Below, in pieces: positions 46,076 through 59,217 of a stretch of DNA of 64,000 bases; positions within the stretch are counted from its first letter, which is position 1; every line of letters begins with the position of its first letter. Position numbers and translations under genes: made by a program. The notes below the pieces were generated by a model, which saw nothing but the letters and a program-made list of their open reading frames with translations, was not told the origin of the DNA and did no database searches. Source of the stretch: Tetradesmus obliquus (Eukaryota > Chlorophyta > Chlorophyceae > Sphaeropleales > Scenedesmaceae); contig CP126194.1 of assembly GCA_030272155.1 (NCBI GenBank), positions 4,517,501 through 4,581,500 on the forward strand, written 5' to 3'.

Positions 46076-49000
46076 ATGGCCCTGCGTGCAGCCACCCACG
46101 GCTCAGCTGCGCAATTGCGCAGCTCCAGGCCAAATGGTATTGGTTCAAACCGGGTCAGCGTGGCATCTGCCGCTCCCAGGCCACACAGGGCCAGCCTGAC
46201 CGTGAGGGCAGCACTGGGTGGCGAACTGCTGCCCGAGATTGCTGCACTGGCTGTGGGTGCAGTTGCGGGCGCTGGAGCGATGCTTGCTCGTGGTCAGGGC
46301 TCGTCTGCGCCCAGCAGCCCAGCTCCTGCAGCGCCAGCTGCTGCTGCTGGCCCTGATGCAGCAACGCTGCAGTCCCAAGTTGGGGAGCTCAAGGCACAGC
46401 TTGCTGCTCAGGCCAGCACCCTGGCTAAGGCCCAGGCAGCTGCAGCAAACGCAACAAAGCTGCAGGCCGACCTGCAGTCCAAGCAGAACGAGGCCTCGCA
46501 GCTGAGGCAGGAGCGCAGCGCGATGGAGAAGCAGCTGCAGCAGCTGCAGGGCGACGCAGCATCTGCTCAGGCCGCTGCCTCAGCCGCTAAAGGCCAGGTT
46601 GCAGGACTGGAGGCCCGTGTGTCTGAGCTGTCATCCAAGGTGGCTGCTGCTAACACAGAGCTTAGCAACTTGAAGGCTGCTGCAAGCAAGCAGCTGGGAC
46701 AGCTGAACGGAGCACTGCTGGCAGCACAGAATGCCGCCAAGCAGGCACAGGCAGACATGCAGGCTGCAGAGACCGGCGCAGTGCGTGCCCGCACTGAGAT
46801 GGCAACAGCCAACGCTGCTGCTGCAGGGCAGCAGCGTGAGATTGCCTCGCTGCAGCAGCAGCTGGCGGCAGGGCAGGCCGCGCTGCAGCAGGCGCAGCAG
46901 GATGCTGCTGCAAAGGAGGCTGCTGCTGCAGAGGTGGCTGCCAAGCTAGCTGCTGCTGAGCAGGCTGCAAAGGGCTTGCAGGAGAAGGTAAGCTTCATGA
47001 CGTTTTGGTCCCCGTGGAGGATGTTGCTTTGTTGGTTAGCAGGCCCAGCGGCTGGCTTGTGCCTGCCTGTGCAGTTTTGTGGCTTTCACATTATCAAGCG
47101 GAACTCATAAATCACCGCACGCGCCTGGTTCACCAATGTCCAAATACAACCGTATAGCAGTGCACTCGTGGCACTTACGACAGAACATGACGCCCAGAAC
47201 TCGCCTGCCCAGTAGCAGCATGCTCCAAACCAACAAACCGCCGCACCCCTCTCTTTGCCCAGTCGTGTCAACCGCTGCCCATGCTGCTGCTGCTGCTGCA
47301 GGTGGCTGCTGCGCAGGCTGCCACAGCAGAGAAGGAGCAGGCGCTGTCTGCTGCGCTGGCTGCCAAGGCGCAGGCTGAGCAGCAGATGGACAGGCTAACG
47401 CAGCACCTGGACAGCACAGAGACCCAGTTGCAGGAGGCCAAGTCAGCCATGTTCAAGGCGCAGGTGCGCGCGGAAAGTGTGATGCGGCGCAGCTTGTGCC
47501 TGCTGTCGACTTGTTTTGTTGTTGTCGCTTTTGCGATTGCTGTTTGGAGTATGTGCGGGCTGGCTACCTGCAGGTGATTGTGTTGCAAGAATACGGCTCG
47601 GGTTGGCAGGCAGTGCTGGATCACACACAAAGGGACAGCCATCTGCTTGCAAGCACAGGCGCAGCCGAGCCGGCGTTTGAGAGCCTGATGCCTGTGTGCA
47701 CAGCACAACCTTTGCAGGTTGTTCAAGATATTCTTGCATCTGCAAATCAAGCACAACCCATTATTTCCTTATTTTCCATCGTATGTACACTGCCTGCATG
47801 CAAGCGCAGTAGCAACTGTACAACAACCTGGAATCATTTTGCAAACACGCTTGCAGGACGAGGCCAAGGAGGCTGCTGTGTCTCTGGGCAAGCTGGAGGC
47901 AGTGGCCAGCAAGCTGAAGGACAGCCAGGAGGCAGCTGCGCGGGAGCTGGTGGCGGCGCAGACCAAGGCGCGCGAGGACGCTGCGGCACTGGAGAAGGCC
48001 AAGGAAAAGGCCGCACACTTCAGGTGGGTGCAGTTTTATACATTGAGAATAGATGAGTTTGCGCAAGCAAAGGACCTGATCTGGCGTCAGCATGCAAGCA
48101 CATTTTGTGTCTCATTGTGGGGAGGTCATCACACTAGGGAGTATTGTAGTAGTTCAATAGGCCCGACCTGTGATCTGCGGCATTGATCCCCCGCATGTGT
48201 ATGCTGCAGACTCATTGCATGCCTACTGAACAGCAGTCAAGTACTGGTCTTTCGTCAGGATGTTTACTAACTCAGCCTGCCGCGCTGTATGCTGTGCTGC
48301 TGCAGGTCTGAGGCAGACGCTGCCGCACAGGAGATCTCCAAGCTGCAGCAGCAGCTGGCAGCCGCCCAGGCAGACGGCGAGAAGGTGATCAGCCTGCAGC
48401 AGCAGCTGGAGCAGGCGCACCAGCAGGCGGCACAGCTGCGCAGCCAGCTGGCGGCAGCAGAGCAGGACGCTGCCGCTGCTGCCAGCATGCAGGGTGACCT
48501 TGCATCTATGAGGGATGATGTGAAGCACCTGCAGTCTGAGCTGGCAGCTGCACAGGCTGATGGAGAGAAGGTGATCAGCCTGCAGCAGCAGCTGGAGCAG
48601 GCGCACCAGCAGGCAGCACAGCTGCGTAGCCAGCTGGCCGCATCAGAGAATGAGACGGCAACTGAGCTGGCAGAGCTGCGCCGGCAGGTGCAGGCAGCAC
48701 AGGCGGAGGCGAGTGCAGCGCGCGAGTCCATGTCCAGCAGTGGCAGCGGCGCTGCCGTGGCTGCTGCATCTGTGCAGACGGCTGCTGCCAAGTACCGTGC
48801 TGAGGCGGCTCTGCTGGTTGAGGCAGCTGAGGAGGCAGCAGAGGCTGCAATGGATGAGGTGGGTGCTGATGATGACAAAGAGTTTGCATTTTGCTTGTGA
48901 AAGCTCGACTGAGGTGGGCGTTGAAATGATGTGTGTTTGGTGTGTGTTGTGTGTATGTGCAATGAAAGTGCAGCACCAGCAAGCCCCCGCCGCAACATCT

Positions 49001-49728
49001 GCTTGACCCGGGTGTTGCAGGCACTAGCTCCTGTTGCAACATCGCATGCTGCGGTCCGTGTTTTGCCTTCTAGCATGCAAGGTCATGCATACACACTCAC
49101 ATCTTATCTGTTGCATGCAAGCAATCAGTGCACCCTGCCTGCCTCTGTGCTGCACGTACATGCCCGTTGCTCTGAACTTAAATATGCTGACTGCTGCTTG
49201 CACGCCAACCAGAAGGCTGCTGCGGCTGTGGCAGCTGCGGAGGAGCGCACTGCTGAGGCCACCAAAGAGCTGAAGAAGGTGAGACAAGGCTGCAGCTGTG
49301 CAGCAAAGTGACAATGAGTCAAACACCCAACAAGCCTCAGCCGTGGATACTGGCCCTCAGGTTACTGCTCACACAAAACATTAGGATTGAATCGCATAAC
49401 ATAAAGAATGGATCTTGCTGCTTGTACAGCTGTTTGCTCAGCTTCGTTTCCAACACCAGGATGACTGTTAAATAATGCAGCAGGTTGTGTGGGGCACGCA
49501 AAGGGTTGCGCGTTTATTCTCGCGGCTGAAGCAATGCAGTTTGTGCTGCTGCTATTGATGCTGCCGCATCTGCCGCAGGTCAAGAAGCAGCTGGAGGAGA
49601 TGCAGAAGCAGCCAGCGGCAGCAGCGGGCGAGGGCGCTGCAGCCCCTGTTGCTGCTGCTGCTCCCGCACGGCGCAGGTCTCGCAGGACTTCGGCCAGCAA
49701 GGCAGCGATCAAGGAGGACTCTGCGTGA
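46076..49728 (+). CDS. Plastid membrane-anchored long coiled-coil protein (MFP1-like)
   Basis: Predicted 669-residue protein from six exons: 46076-46987, 47302-47463, 47857-48023, 48306-48858, 49213-49278 and 49579-49728 (TGA). Residues 1-45 look like a chloroplast transit peptide (many Ala/Ser/Arg, cleavage plausible near TVRAA). A hydrophobic span follows at about 50-71 (IAALAVGAVAGAGAMLA). From about 95 to 625 the protein is a nearly continuous Ala/Gln/Lys/Glu coiled coil, ending in a basic tail (ARRRSRRTSASK). This order matches MFP1, the thylakoid-associated MAR-binding filament-like protein of plants, but coiled coils are easily confused, so the name is tentative. Exon 4 contains an in-frame duplication with period 186 bases. 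Confidence 0.75.
48370..48640 (+). repeat. In-frame intragenic duplication in the coiled-coil gene
   Basis: A segment beginning ADGEKVISLQQQLEQAHQQA occurs twice, at about 48367 and 48553, 186 bases (62 codons) apart. It is identical at protein level for more than 30 residues and has only a few silent changes. The 62-residue period keeps the heptad register roughly (nine heptads minus one residue). Confidence 0.9.
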
Positions 49729-49768
49729 GCAGCTAACCGCTGATAGCGCTTCACGCTTGGAGGGGTGC

Positions 49769-49773
49769 TGTAA
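49769..49773 (+). terminator. Candidate polyadenylation signal TGTAA for the MFP1-like gene
   Basis: TGTAA 41 bases after the stop codon. Confidence 0.5.
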
Positions 49774-51451
49774 CACAGCGCGGTTCGGGTGACGGCACCA
49801 GAAGTATCGCCGTGTACCGGGCTTGGTGCAATGGAGTTATGGCTCCAACTGCTGAGGAGGATTTGTGAGGTGGTGGGGGTTGCTGTGTGCTCTGCAGCCT
49901 GATCAGTAGTCACGGGAGACGGCGGTTTGTCAGCGTTTTGGCATGTGGGGTGTTGGACATGAACAGCGTGTGCATGCCAAGGAATGACGTTCCTCCACGG
50001 GTCAAGAGCGCTTATTCAAACAAATATTTTTGGACACCAGGTCACAGCCAGCTGCCGCATACGTTGCACCGCTGTGTTGGAAAGACTAGTGATCACATCG
50101 GGTTATGAGGCCAGCTGCTGCATCGCAATGTACATGTCAGTCATAGTTGCGGTGCTGGCGCTGAATTTGTTGGGCGCAGCAATTTTATGCATCTACACTG
50201 GCATCTGCTGCAGGCATTGTGCTACCCTGAGCGGATGCATGCAGCAATTTTGTGGATGTTGTGCAGTTTTGGCAGCGGGGTTGCTCAGTCTGGTCTGGCT
50301 GCCTGGTGGGATGCAGCTGTTGGCATGAGGCGCTTTTCTTATGCCGCTGATGAGATGAGTAACACAGATCAGCAGGCCACTTTCCTGCAAGGGACAGCAC
50401 TACAATCCACCTACTAGTTATAATAGAGCTCGGGGGGTGCACTGGTAGCTGGCAATTTTTTTGTTACCAGGGGGACGAAATCCTACTGGCTAGTCACACG
50501 CAACAGTCAGGCGAACCTGACTGGAGGGGACACAAAGGCGATGCCTCCACCAGCAAGACACGTCTAACACCCCTATACAGGAGGTGCCCAGCTCCCGGAC
50601 CAAAAAATAAGCAGAGGAGTTGAACCCCCACACCCGTAGCTGGCATTCACGTCGACAGTAACCCAGAAGGGGTCCAGTGTTGACCCTGCGTCCCGCTCCA
50701 GAAAACATCGCCCATGCAGCTATCAATGCGCGCTGTGAGGCATTCTGTTCAGACTGCAGACTCTCTGGTGCAGCACCAGTGGTGCTCCCTCCTGCGGGAC
50801 CCCACACATGGTAATCTGCTGGACCCATTTGCAGGCTGGCAGGATCGTGTGAGAGGGCCTCGCAGTATGATGCAAGAATGTCAGGAGCAGATGAGTGCAA
50901 ACATGTTAAGGAGTTTGTTTGCCTGTGCGTCGTCACTGACGTGAGGCAGAAACACCTCAGACCGCTCGACCTAGACGATCTAGACGATCGCATTCAAGTG
51001 AGCTGCAGGTGACCACACTGCCAAACATCACCAAATATGCGTATGTATGATTTGAGGGCTTACACGTGGGGAAAAATTGGAGCATTGGTGATCATAGCCT
51101 TATTACGTACAGTGTTACATGCCCCCTTTCCTCCAGCACTTTGCGGGCATTTGCCGCTTGCTGGGCACCACATTGCGTATACATCGTGGTTTACTGTCTG
51201 TGCCTATCCAGTAAGAAGCATCTGACGGGGCGTTTGCTTGTTTTCTAGGGCTGTGCCACTGAGGTTCCCGCTAGCAGTGACTGCCGGTGCTCATTCGTGA
51301 GTAACAGTAGGCTTGTAGCATAGCAGCGATACTTAAGCAACATTGCAGACGCTCGCAGCTCTTTCTGCAGCACCCACGTGGGCCCTTGTCCTCAGACGGC
51401 CATACCATATACCTGCAGGTGCATACAGCGCGCTACACTGAGCTGAAGTTA

Positions 51452-51460
51452 TATATAAGC
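51452..51460 (+). promoter_or_regulatory. TATA box candidate of the urea carboxylase gene
   Basis: TATATATAA, ending 32 bases before the proposed ATG at 51492. The implied 5' leader would be only about 10 bases, which is short. The spacing is the only support. Confidence 0.45.
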
Positions 51461-51491
51461 TTCAACTTCAACTGGAGCAGATCGCAGCAGC

Positions 51492-54400
51492 ATGGTGACA
51501 GGTGCGGCTGCAGCTGTAGCCCGGGGAAGGTGGCACGTGCTCAGCGAAGCCCTACCACCGCAGGACAGCAAAATGCTGTAGGTGCAATAACGTAAATCAC
51601 GGGATGTGTGCATCCTCTTCGACGTCCGCACCTACGCGTTGAGGTGCTTGGTGGTACCAGTAACTGCAGCAGCATGCCCTGTGCTGCTGCATGGTCAGGA
51701 CTCAGCACAGGCCCAAACACATGTACTTCACAGCACCCCACATGACCTCAAAGGTGATTTCTGTATTGCAGAGACAGCAAACGGCACAGATGGCTACCAG
51801 AAGCCAGCCCCCAAGCTCATGGTGTGTAACCGCGGTGAGGTCGCTCGCCGCGTCATACGCACAGCCAACCACCATGGCCTGGAAACCATTGCGATCTACA
51901 CAGAGGTGGGATACTGTTAATACTGCAGCTGTGCTGCTGCTGCTTTGTTTGCTGTTATGCGCATGGCTGCCAAGACATGGCTGTGGGAGACAATGTGTGC
52001 GTTGCGCACCTGCACATGTTTGCTGCTCCTAGGTTGTGATGGATGTCCCCCACATCCGCAATGCATGCAGCAGCATCTGCAACGAGTCACCTGTAGACTT
52101 CAGTTGTTGAACAGTCATGTGCATAGGTCAGCAGGTGATTATTGTGTCAGCTAAGAGCTCCCGCTGTTTGCCACCCTTGGACTGCCATGTGTGCCGCTGG
52201 CTAGCATGCTCGGTGCCTGTGAATTGACCAACACTACATCTACGCCCCGCATCTGTTGACACCGTGCCTGCCATGTGCACACCTTCACCTTCCAGGTGGA
52301 CGCGCTTGCGCCTCACGTGCGTGAAGCCAAGCAAGCAGTGTACCTGGGCAAGAACCCCCGCGACTACACAAACAAGGAGAAGCTGCTGCAGGTGACAGCA
52401 TCAACAGCGTGCAGCAGCAGCCGCACAGCTAATGCAGTCCAGCAGGGCTGAGCTCACAGGCTGCCCCGATGCCTCTGCATCGCTGCAGCAAGCAATCACA
52501 TGATTGTTAGCTCCTGCAAGGCCTAGCAATTGGCCACCCCCTGTCGCCGCATCAAGCAGCCGTACTGTGAATGCTGTGTAGTTTCATGCATGCCTGTGTC
52601 CTGCCTTACGACCTCACCACATCCTCATCAAGCCTCATCCTTGCCACTACTGCTGCCGCTGCTGCTGCTACAGCTGGCCCTGGACTATGGTGTGACCGCC
52701 ATCCACCCCGGCTACGGCTTCCTGTCTGAGAACGAGGAGTTCTGTGGTGCAGTTGAGGCTGCGGGCATCGTGTGGCTGGGGCCCAGCGCCACCACGCTGC
52801 ACAACTTTGCGCTGAAGCACGTGGCGCGAGAGATCGCGGAGAAGGCCGGGGTAAGCCTGGCTGTTGCAGCTGTAGCTTTGTGTTGGTGCAGGTTGAGTCG
52901 TGCTGTGGATGAGGTTCATTGGTGAATGCGGCTAAAAGCAGACAGTCGCACGTGGCGCGTGAGATCGCGGAGAAGACTGGGATGATTGGCTGTTGCGGCT
53001 GTCAGCAGGCAACATCATTTTGTTGGTGCCATGGATGTCCTCGTGTGGATGAGGTTGTGACAACAAACTGCACATCCTGTAATGCACCACCCTTCATGTG
53101 CGCAGCGGTGCACAGCACAGCACAAGCAAGCTCTGCATTTGCTCTGATAGCACGTCACTGTCGGCGACCCACCCCTACCGGACACTACTGCCGCTGCTGC
53201 TGCTGCTGCTGCTGCTCTGCCACCTGCAACTGCATCCCCCACTGCTGCCGCAGGTGCCTGTGCTGGCTGGCAGCGGCCTGATGAGCTGCGCAGAGGATGC
53301 AGTGGCAGCAGCTGACAAGATCGGGTACCCCGTGCTGCTCAAGGCTACGGGTGGAGGCGGCGGCAGGGGCATCTTCATCTGCAACAATGCGGAGGAGGTG
53401 CTGAGCCAGTTCAGCGTGTCACAGAAGCAGGGCGAGCAGTTCTTCGGCAACGCAGGGGTGAGTGTAGGTTGGTGCAGTTGAGTAGAGACAAGCACAAAGG
53501 TTAGGGTGCGCCGCTGCTGAAGCAGTGGCTCGTGATGCCTGGCTGCCCTTGCCATGTGTGCGTGTGTGTTACCTCATGCTGCGTATGTTAAGAGTGCGTG
53601 TTTAGTGCATTGCAATTGCACCACATTGTACAGCAAGCCTGATGTGCAGTAGATGATGTGGCAATATAGCGGCGCTGCCGCGGCTGCGGCTGCTCTCAAC
53701 TAACGCCATCGATTCCCTGCTGCTGCTGCTGCCGCTGCTGCTGCTGCTGCTGCGCCTGCCGCTGCTGCCAGGTGTTTGTGGAGAAGTTCATCCAGAAGGC
53801 TCACCACATTGAGGTGCAGATCTTTGGTGACGGCCAGGGCAAGGTGGTGCACCTGGGGGAGCGCGAGTGCTCCATACAGCGGCGGCACCAGAAGGTGAGA
53901 AGATCAGGGGCCGCTGGCAGTGACAAGCTCTTTCAATTGCAGCAGTTGAGTATGATAGTCGCAGGTAAACAAGCAGGCAGGCACCAGAAGGCGGATGGGG
54001 CAGCAGCAGGCAGCATGCTGGTGGGACAAACACAAGATAGGCAGGAACAGAACACGAAACAGCGCCGCACACAGCAGGGAATCTAGGAAATACAGGTGGA
54101 CATGCATGACTAGCTGGACGGCATGAGCTGCATGGTGTTGGGGGGCTTGCAGCTGAGTACGCGCGTGAGCAGTTGTCATGCATGTGCTCACTGTGACAAG
54201 CTCCCAAGCCACTGCATGCCTTTCTCAAGCTGCGGACTGGCTGCAGACTAGCATGCAGACAAGCTGCGGACTAGCTGCAGACTAGCATGCGGACAAGCTG
54301 CGGACAAGCATGCTCAGCTGCAGCGTCGATTGCTGACAGGGCTCTGTGGTGCCCTGGTTGCCTCACCACGCTGCTGCTGTGCCCATCTGCAGGTGCTTGA

Positions 54401-55718
54401 GGAGACGCCCAGCCCTCTGCTGGATGATGCGCACCGCAACGAGCTGGCAGCAGCAGCAGTGCGCCTGGGCGCGGCGGCAGCGTACAGGTCAGCTGGCACT
54501 GTGGAGTTCCTGGTGGATGAGGACACGAAGCAGTTCTACTTCCTGGAGGTCAACACGCGCCTGCAGGTGGGCAGCAAGGGCACCTTTTGATTTTGTTACG
54601 CGACAAAGCAACCACGTATGGTCATTTTATGACTAACAACGTATCGCAGCACTCAGCCAGCAGCCGCACAGCAATAAGCAAACCAGCAAACACCAACCAC
54701 GCTCCATCACACTGCTGCTGCTGGTAAATTCCGGTGCTGCGCTGCAGGTGGAGCACGGCATCACTGAGATGGTCAACGGCAACGTGGACATTGTGGAGTG
54801 GATGCTGCGGCTGCAGCTTCCCAGCTTCCTCAAGCCGCTAGACCTGGCCAGCATTGAGACGGAGCGCAGCGGCTGGTCCATCGAGGTGAGCGGCGTAATT
54901 TGTAAACCTGACTGCTATGCTGTGCATCATCAGCTGTGCCGCAACACACGAAGCATTCTGGCAGCACGAAGACCAAATGTGTTGTGTGAGCAGCGGCTGG
55001 TCCATTGAGGTGGGGGGGCAGCCTGCTGCGCTGTGCATAATCAGCTGTGTTGCAACACCGTTAGCCTGTGTAGTTGGTTGCTGCCTTGGTTGATTGCTAT
55101 TGAAGCATGCAAGGCTCGTGCTGTTCAAAAAGCAGGACGGCGCCGGGCATCATGCAGCTGTACTTTGCGCCCTTTGGCTAGCATCAGGTCTCCGAGGAGT
55201 GGCTGAACATCACAAGCAACCACCTGACCGCTTGCCGGCCTGCTGCTCCCACCCACTGCACCTACAACGCCTGCCAGGTGCGCATCAACGGCGAGAACCC
55301 TGCCAAGGACTTCCAGCCCTGCCCCGGGCTGCTGGGCGAGGTCAAGTTCCCCACTGAGCTGGATGGCGTGCGCGTGGACTCCTGGGTGGAGGCGGGCACG
55401 GAGATCAGCCCCTTTTACGACTCGCTGCTGGCCAAGCTGATGGTGTTTGCGCCCACGCGCGACCTGGCGGTCAAGAAGATGAAGGAGGCGCTGGCAGGTG
55501 CGTGATAGGATGAAGCGCAAGCTCAAACGCATGTTCAAATGCTTGGTTCGACTGTAGCATTGTGCTGAAGCATGTAGGTTGAAACACAATGATGGACAGG
55601 AAGTTGATGCATAGACGTAGATGCACACATTATTGTGGAGCAGCATTGCTGCTTTCACAGCGGTGCTGGCCTGGCAATGCTCGGCTTGCTGCCAACAACA
55701 GGGCCTCATTGCTGCTGC

Positions 55719-55752
<34 letters not shown>

Positions 55753-55909
55753 GGCACTGTGCTGAAGGGCGTGCCCAACAACCTGGAGTTCCTGCGGGCC
55801 CTGGTGGAGGACCCGCGCTTTGCCGCGGGTGACACCACCACCAAGTTCCTGGAGGACTTCCACTTCTCACCCCGAGTCATGGAGGTGGTGATGCCAGGTG
55901 GGTTCAGCA

Positions 55910-55942
<33 letters not shown>

Positions 55943-57527
55943 AGTCCTGCAGTTATGGAGTCTGCCCATTTATGCCGTTGAGCTGGGCATGCTCAGTGCG
56001 GTGCGCACTTCCTAGCTGATGCAAATCAGGAACTTGCTGCTGTAATGGACCGACAGCTGCAGGCGCGCTCCTTCTACCTGCACTTGCTGCACTTGAATCT
56101 GCATGCGCATCACAAGTCGCCATACCTCAGTCCGCTGCAACTCTCACACACCCAACACTCTTTTCTTCTCCTGCTTTCCCCTGCACCCCGCAGGCCTGCA
56201 GACCTCTGTGCAGGACTGGCCAGGCCGCACGCAGCTGTGGCACGTGGGCGTGCCCCCCTCAGGGCCTATGGACAGCCTGCACGCGCGGCTGGCCAATGCG
56301 CTGGTGGGCAACGCGAGTGATGCTGCGGTGCTGGAGTTTGGCCTGACTGGGCCCACACTCAAGTTCCACTGCGACTGCCTGGTGGCACTCACAGGTACGC
56401 GCATAAGCATGAACAGCTGCTGCCGCGGTGATGTATCATTCACATGCGCAGGTCTGTCAATGAAGGCCAGCAGCCTAGATGGTGCAAATTTGTCTGCAAG
56501 CTCAGACCGCGCACTGCACTTGCGGTTCTGCCTCAAACCTGCTGCATACCTGCCTGCCTGCTTCTCACTACCCGATGCGCTGTGTTTGAGGCCACCCTGG
56601 GCGGCTCCCCCGTGCCCTGGAAAACAGAAGCTCTCTTAACACACATCAGTCGGGTTCACCTGAGGCACTGTCCTAAATGAACACCAAACATCTCAACCTG
56701 CCTATCCCCTTGTTCAACCTGCAGGCGCCGTGTTTGAGGCCAGCCTGGACGGCAGCCCCGTGCCGTGGAACGCCAGCTTTGCTGTGGCCAGCGGCCAGGA
56801 GCTGCGGCTGGGCCAGGTGGACAGCGCCACGGGAGTGAGGGGCTACCTGGCCGTGGCTGGCGGCGTGGACGTGCCGCTGTACCTGGGCTCACGCAGCACC
56901 TTCCCTAATGGCAACTTTGGAGGCTACCAGGGCAGGTGAGCAGTTGGGATGCAGGCAGCAGTAGCAGCAGCAGCGGTGGGTGAATAGTGCCGCTGTAACT
57001 GGGCTCGCGCAGCACCTTCCCCAACAGCAACTATGGAGGCTACCAGGGCAGGTGGGTGGTGGATGCAGGCAGCAGCAGCAGCAGCAGCAGCGGTGGGTGA
57101 GTAGTGCCGCTGTACCTGGGCTCACGCAGCACCCTCCCTAATGGCAACTTTGGAGGCTACCAGGGCAGGTGAGCAGTGGGAATGCAGCCAGCAGCAGCAG
57201 CAGTAGTGGCGGATGAGGAGTGCCGCTGTACCTGGGCTCGCGCAGCACCTTCCCTAACGGCAACTTTGTAGGCTACCAGGGCAGGTGGGTTGGGGGATGT
57301 GTAGGTGGCAGCAGCAGCAGCAGCAGTGGCGGATGAGGAGTGCCGCTGTACCTGGGCTCACGCAGCACCTTCCCTAATGGCAACTTTGGTGGCTACCAGG
57401 GCAGGTGGGTAGGGGGGTAGTTGAGTGGGTATGCAGGCGATTACTGTACCAGCAGCAGCAGCAGCAGCAGCATCTTCTCGCTGCGGCACTTTGGTGGGTA
57501 CCACGGCAGGTGAGCAGTGGGGATGCA

Positions 57528-57564
<37 letters not shown>

Positions 57565-59182
57565 GGGACAAAGGGGTGCCGCTGTACCTGGGCTCGCGCA
57601 GCACCTTCCCTAATGGCAACTTTGGAGGCTACCAGGGCAGGTGGATTGGGGGTGGTTGAGTGGGTATGCAGGCAATTACTGTGCCAGCAACAGCAGCAGC
57701 AGCAGCATCTTCTCGCTGTGGCACTTTGGTGGGTACCAGGGCAGGTGAGCAGTGAGGATGCAGGCAGCAGCAGCGGCGGCGGTTGAGGAGTGCCGTTGTA
57801 TGAGGGCTCACGCACACCTTCTCTAACGGCAACTTTGGCGGCTACCAGGGCAGGTGGGTATTAGATGCAGGCAGCAGCAGCAGCAGCAGCAGCGGTGGGT
57901 GAGAAGTGCCGCTGTACCTGGGCTCACGCAGCACCTTCCCTAACGGCAACTTTGGAGGCTACAAGGGCAGGTGAGCAATGGCTATGTGGGTGGTTGCAGC
58001 AGCAGCAGCAGTAGGGGCAGCACCGGTGTTGTTGGTGAGTAGGAAGTCAGTGGGTTGGCAAAACTTGTAGGGCTGCACTGCCCCCCTTCTGGTCACAGAA
58101 CATGTGTTGTTCCTGTTGTGGCTCACATTTTGGGATAATTGCATGTGGCAGCGATGCAAGCTGCATCTGCTGGGCTTGCCTCAAAATAATACATCAGCAC
58201 TGACTTATCATTGTTTGCGTGCTTGCCTGCCTGGTGACATTGTGTGCAGGTACCTGCGCCCTGGTGACTCGCTGCCCATCGGTGCTGCCCCCACAGGCCT
58301 CAAGCCATTGGCGCTGCCGCAGGGCTGGAGGGAGAAGTACGCAGGTGGGGGCTGAGGCCTGTGTGCCACAAACTGCAGTGCATCTTACCTGTCACAGTTT
58401 GGCTGTTTCTCCATACTCATGAGTCAGCAATGCAGCTACACCCTGCATGGCACTGTTCGGGTGAGTTTCTTATGACCTGCTATTTGGCGGCAGCAGCTTG
58501 TTGGAATTTGTGTTTGATACTGAGGAACAAAGGATGTTGCTGACTGCCCCTGCTGCTGCTGCTGCTGCAGGTGCTGTGCACGAGGTGTCCCGTGAGGAGA
58601 ACACAGTGGTGGTGGGGGTGCTGCCAGGCCCCCACGCCAACCCAGACTACTTCACCAACGACTCCATTGACGTGTTCTACAGCAGCCCTTACCAGGTGCA
58701 CTACAACAGCAACAGGTGAGCTGGCGCTGGTCTTTTTTCTCCTTGGCCGTCTTCTTACGATATGCATTGCTTGGTATCTGGTGAAGGGCCATGCCTAGTG
58801 ATTGGGTTGACTACAGCGGCTTGTAGGGCTGAAAAGAAAACAGGAAACACTTGTGTGCTCCAGGCATCCCTGAATCTCGTGTGTTTGGGTGCTGCTTGCA
58901 GGCTGGGTGTGCGTTTGAACGGCCCCCGCCCCACCTGGACACGCACAGATGGCGGCGAGGGTGGCAGCCACCCCTCAAACGTGCACGACCACACCTACGG
59001 TGAGCAGCAGCAGCAGCAGCAGCAGCAGCTGCGCTGCCCCTGCTGTCAAGATATGTGACCTGCTTGCTTGGCTGGACGCATGCCACCCCGACATCACACA
59101 AACAGTGCTGCCTACCTAGTAGGTGTAGCCTTTCACATGACAAAGTAACGGCTGGTTACTGACCCTGCCCTGCCCTGCGGCC

Positions 59183-59217
<35 letters not shown>

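Larger units (their letters stand above)
49729..51491. other. Interval between MFP1-like gene and urea carboxylase
   Basis: TGTAA at 49769-49773 probably ends the MFP1-like transcript. From about 50430 to 51000 the sequence has fewer CAG repeats than its surroundings and carries a 168-codon minus-strand open frame (50993-50490) without recognisable motifs; it could be an unknown repeat. A TATA-like box lies at 51452-51460. Confidence 0.5.

Noticed and set aside
48267-49076. 269-codon minus-strand open frame, and a similar one at 46567-46998
   Set aside because: Antisense shadows of the Ala/Gln-rich coiled-coil exons.
51604-51641. ATG at 51604 as urea carboxylase start
   Set aside because: Runs into a stop after 12 codons and has no donor of the right phase.
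56987-57970. CRISPR-like array or tandem protein repeats
   Set aside because: Units carry splice donors and copy the exon next door; spacers are CAG-rich intron. It is neither CRISPR nor a coding repeat, since the unit length breaks frame.
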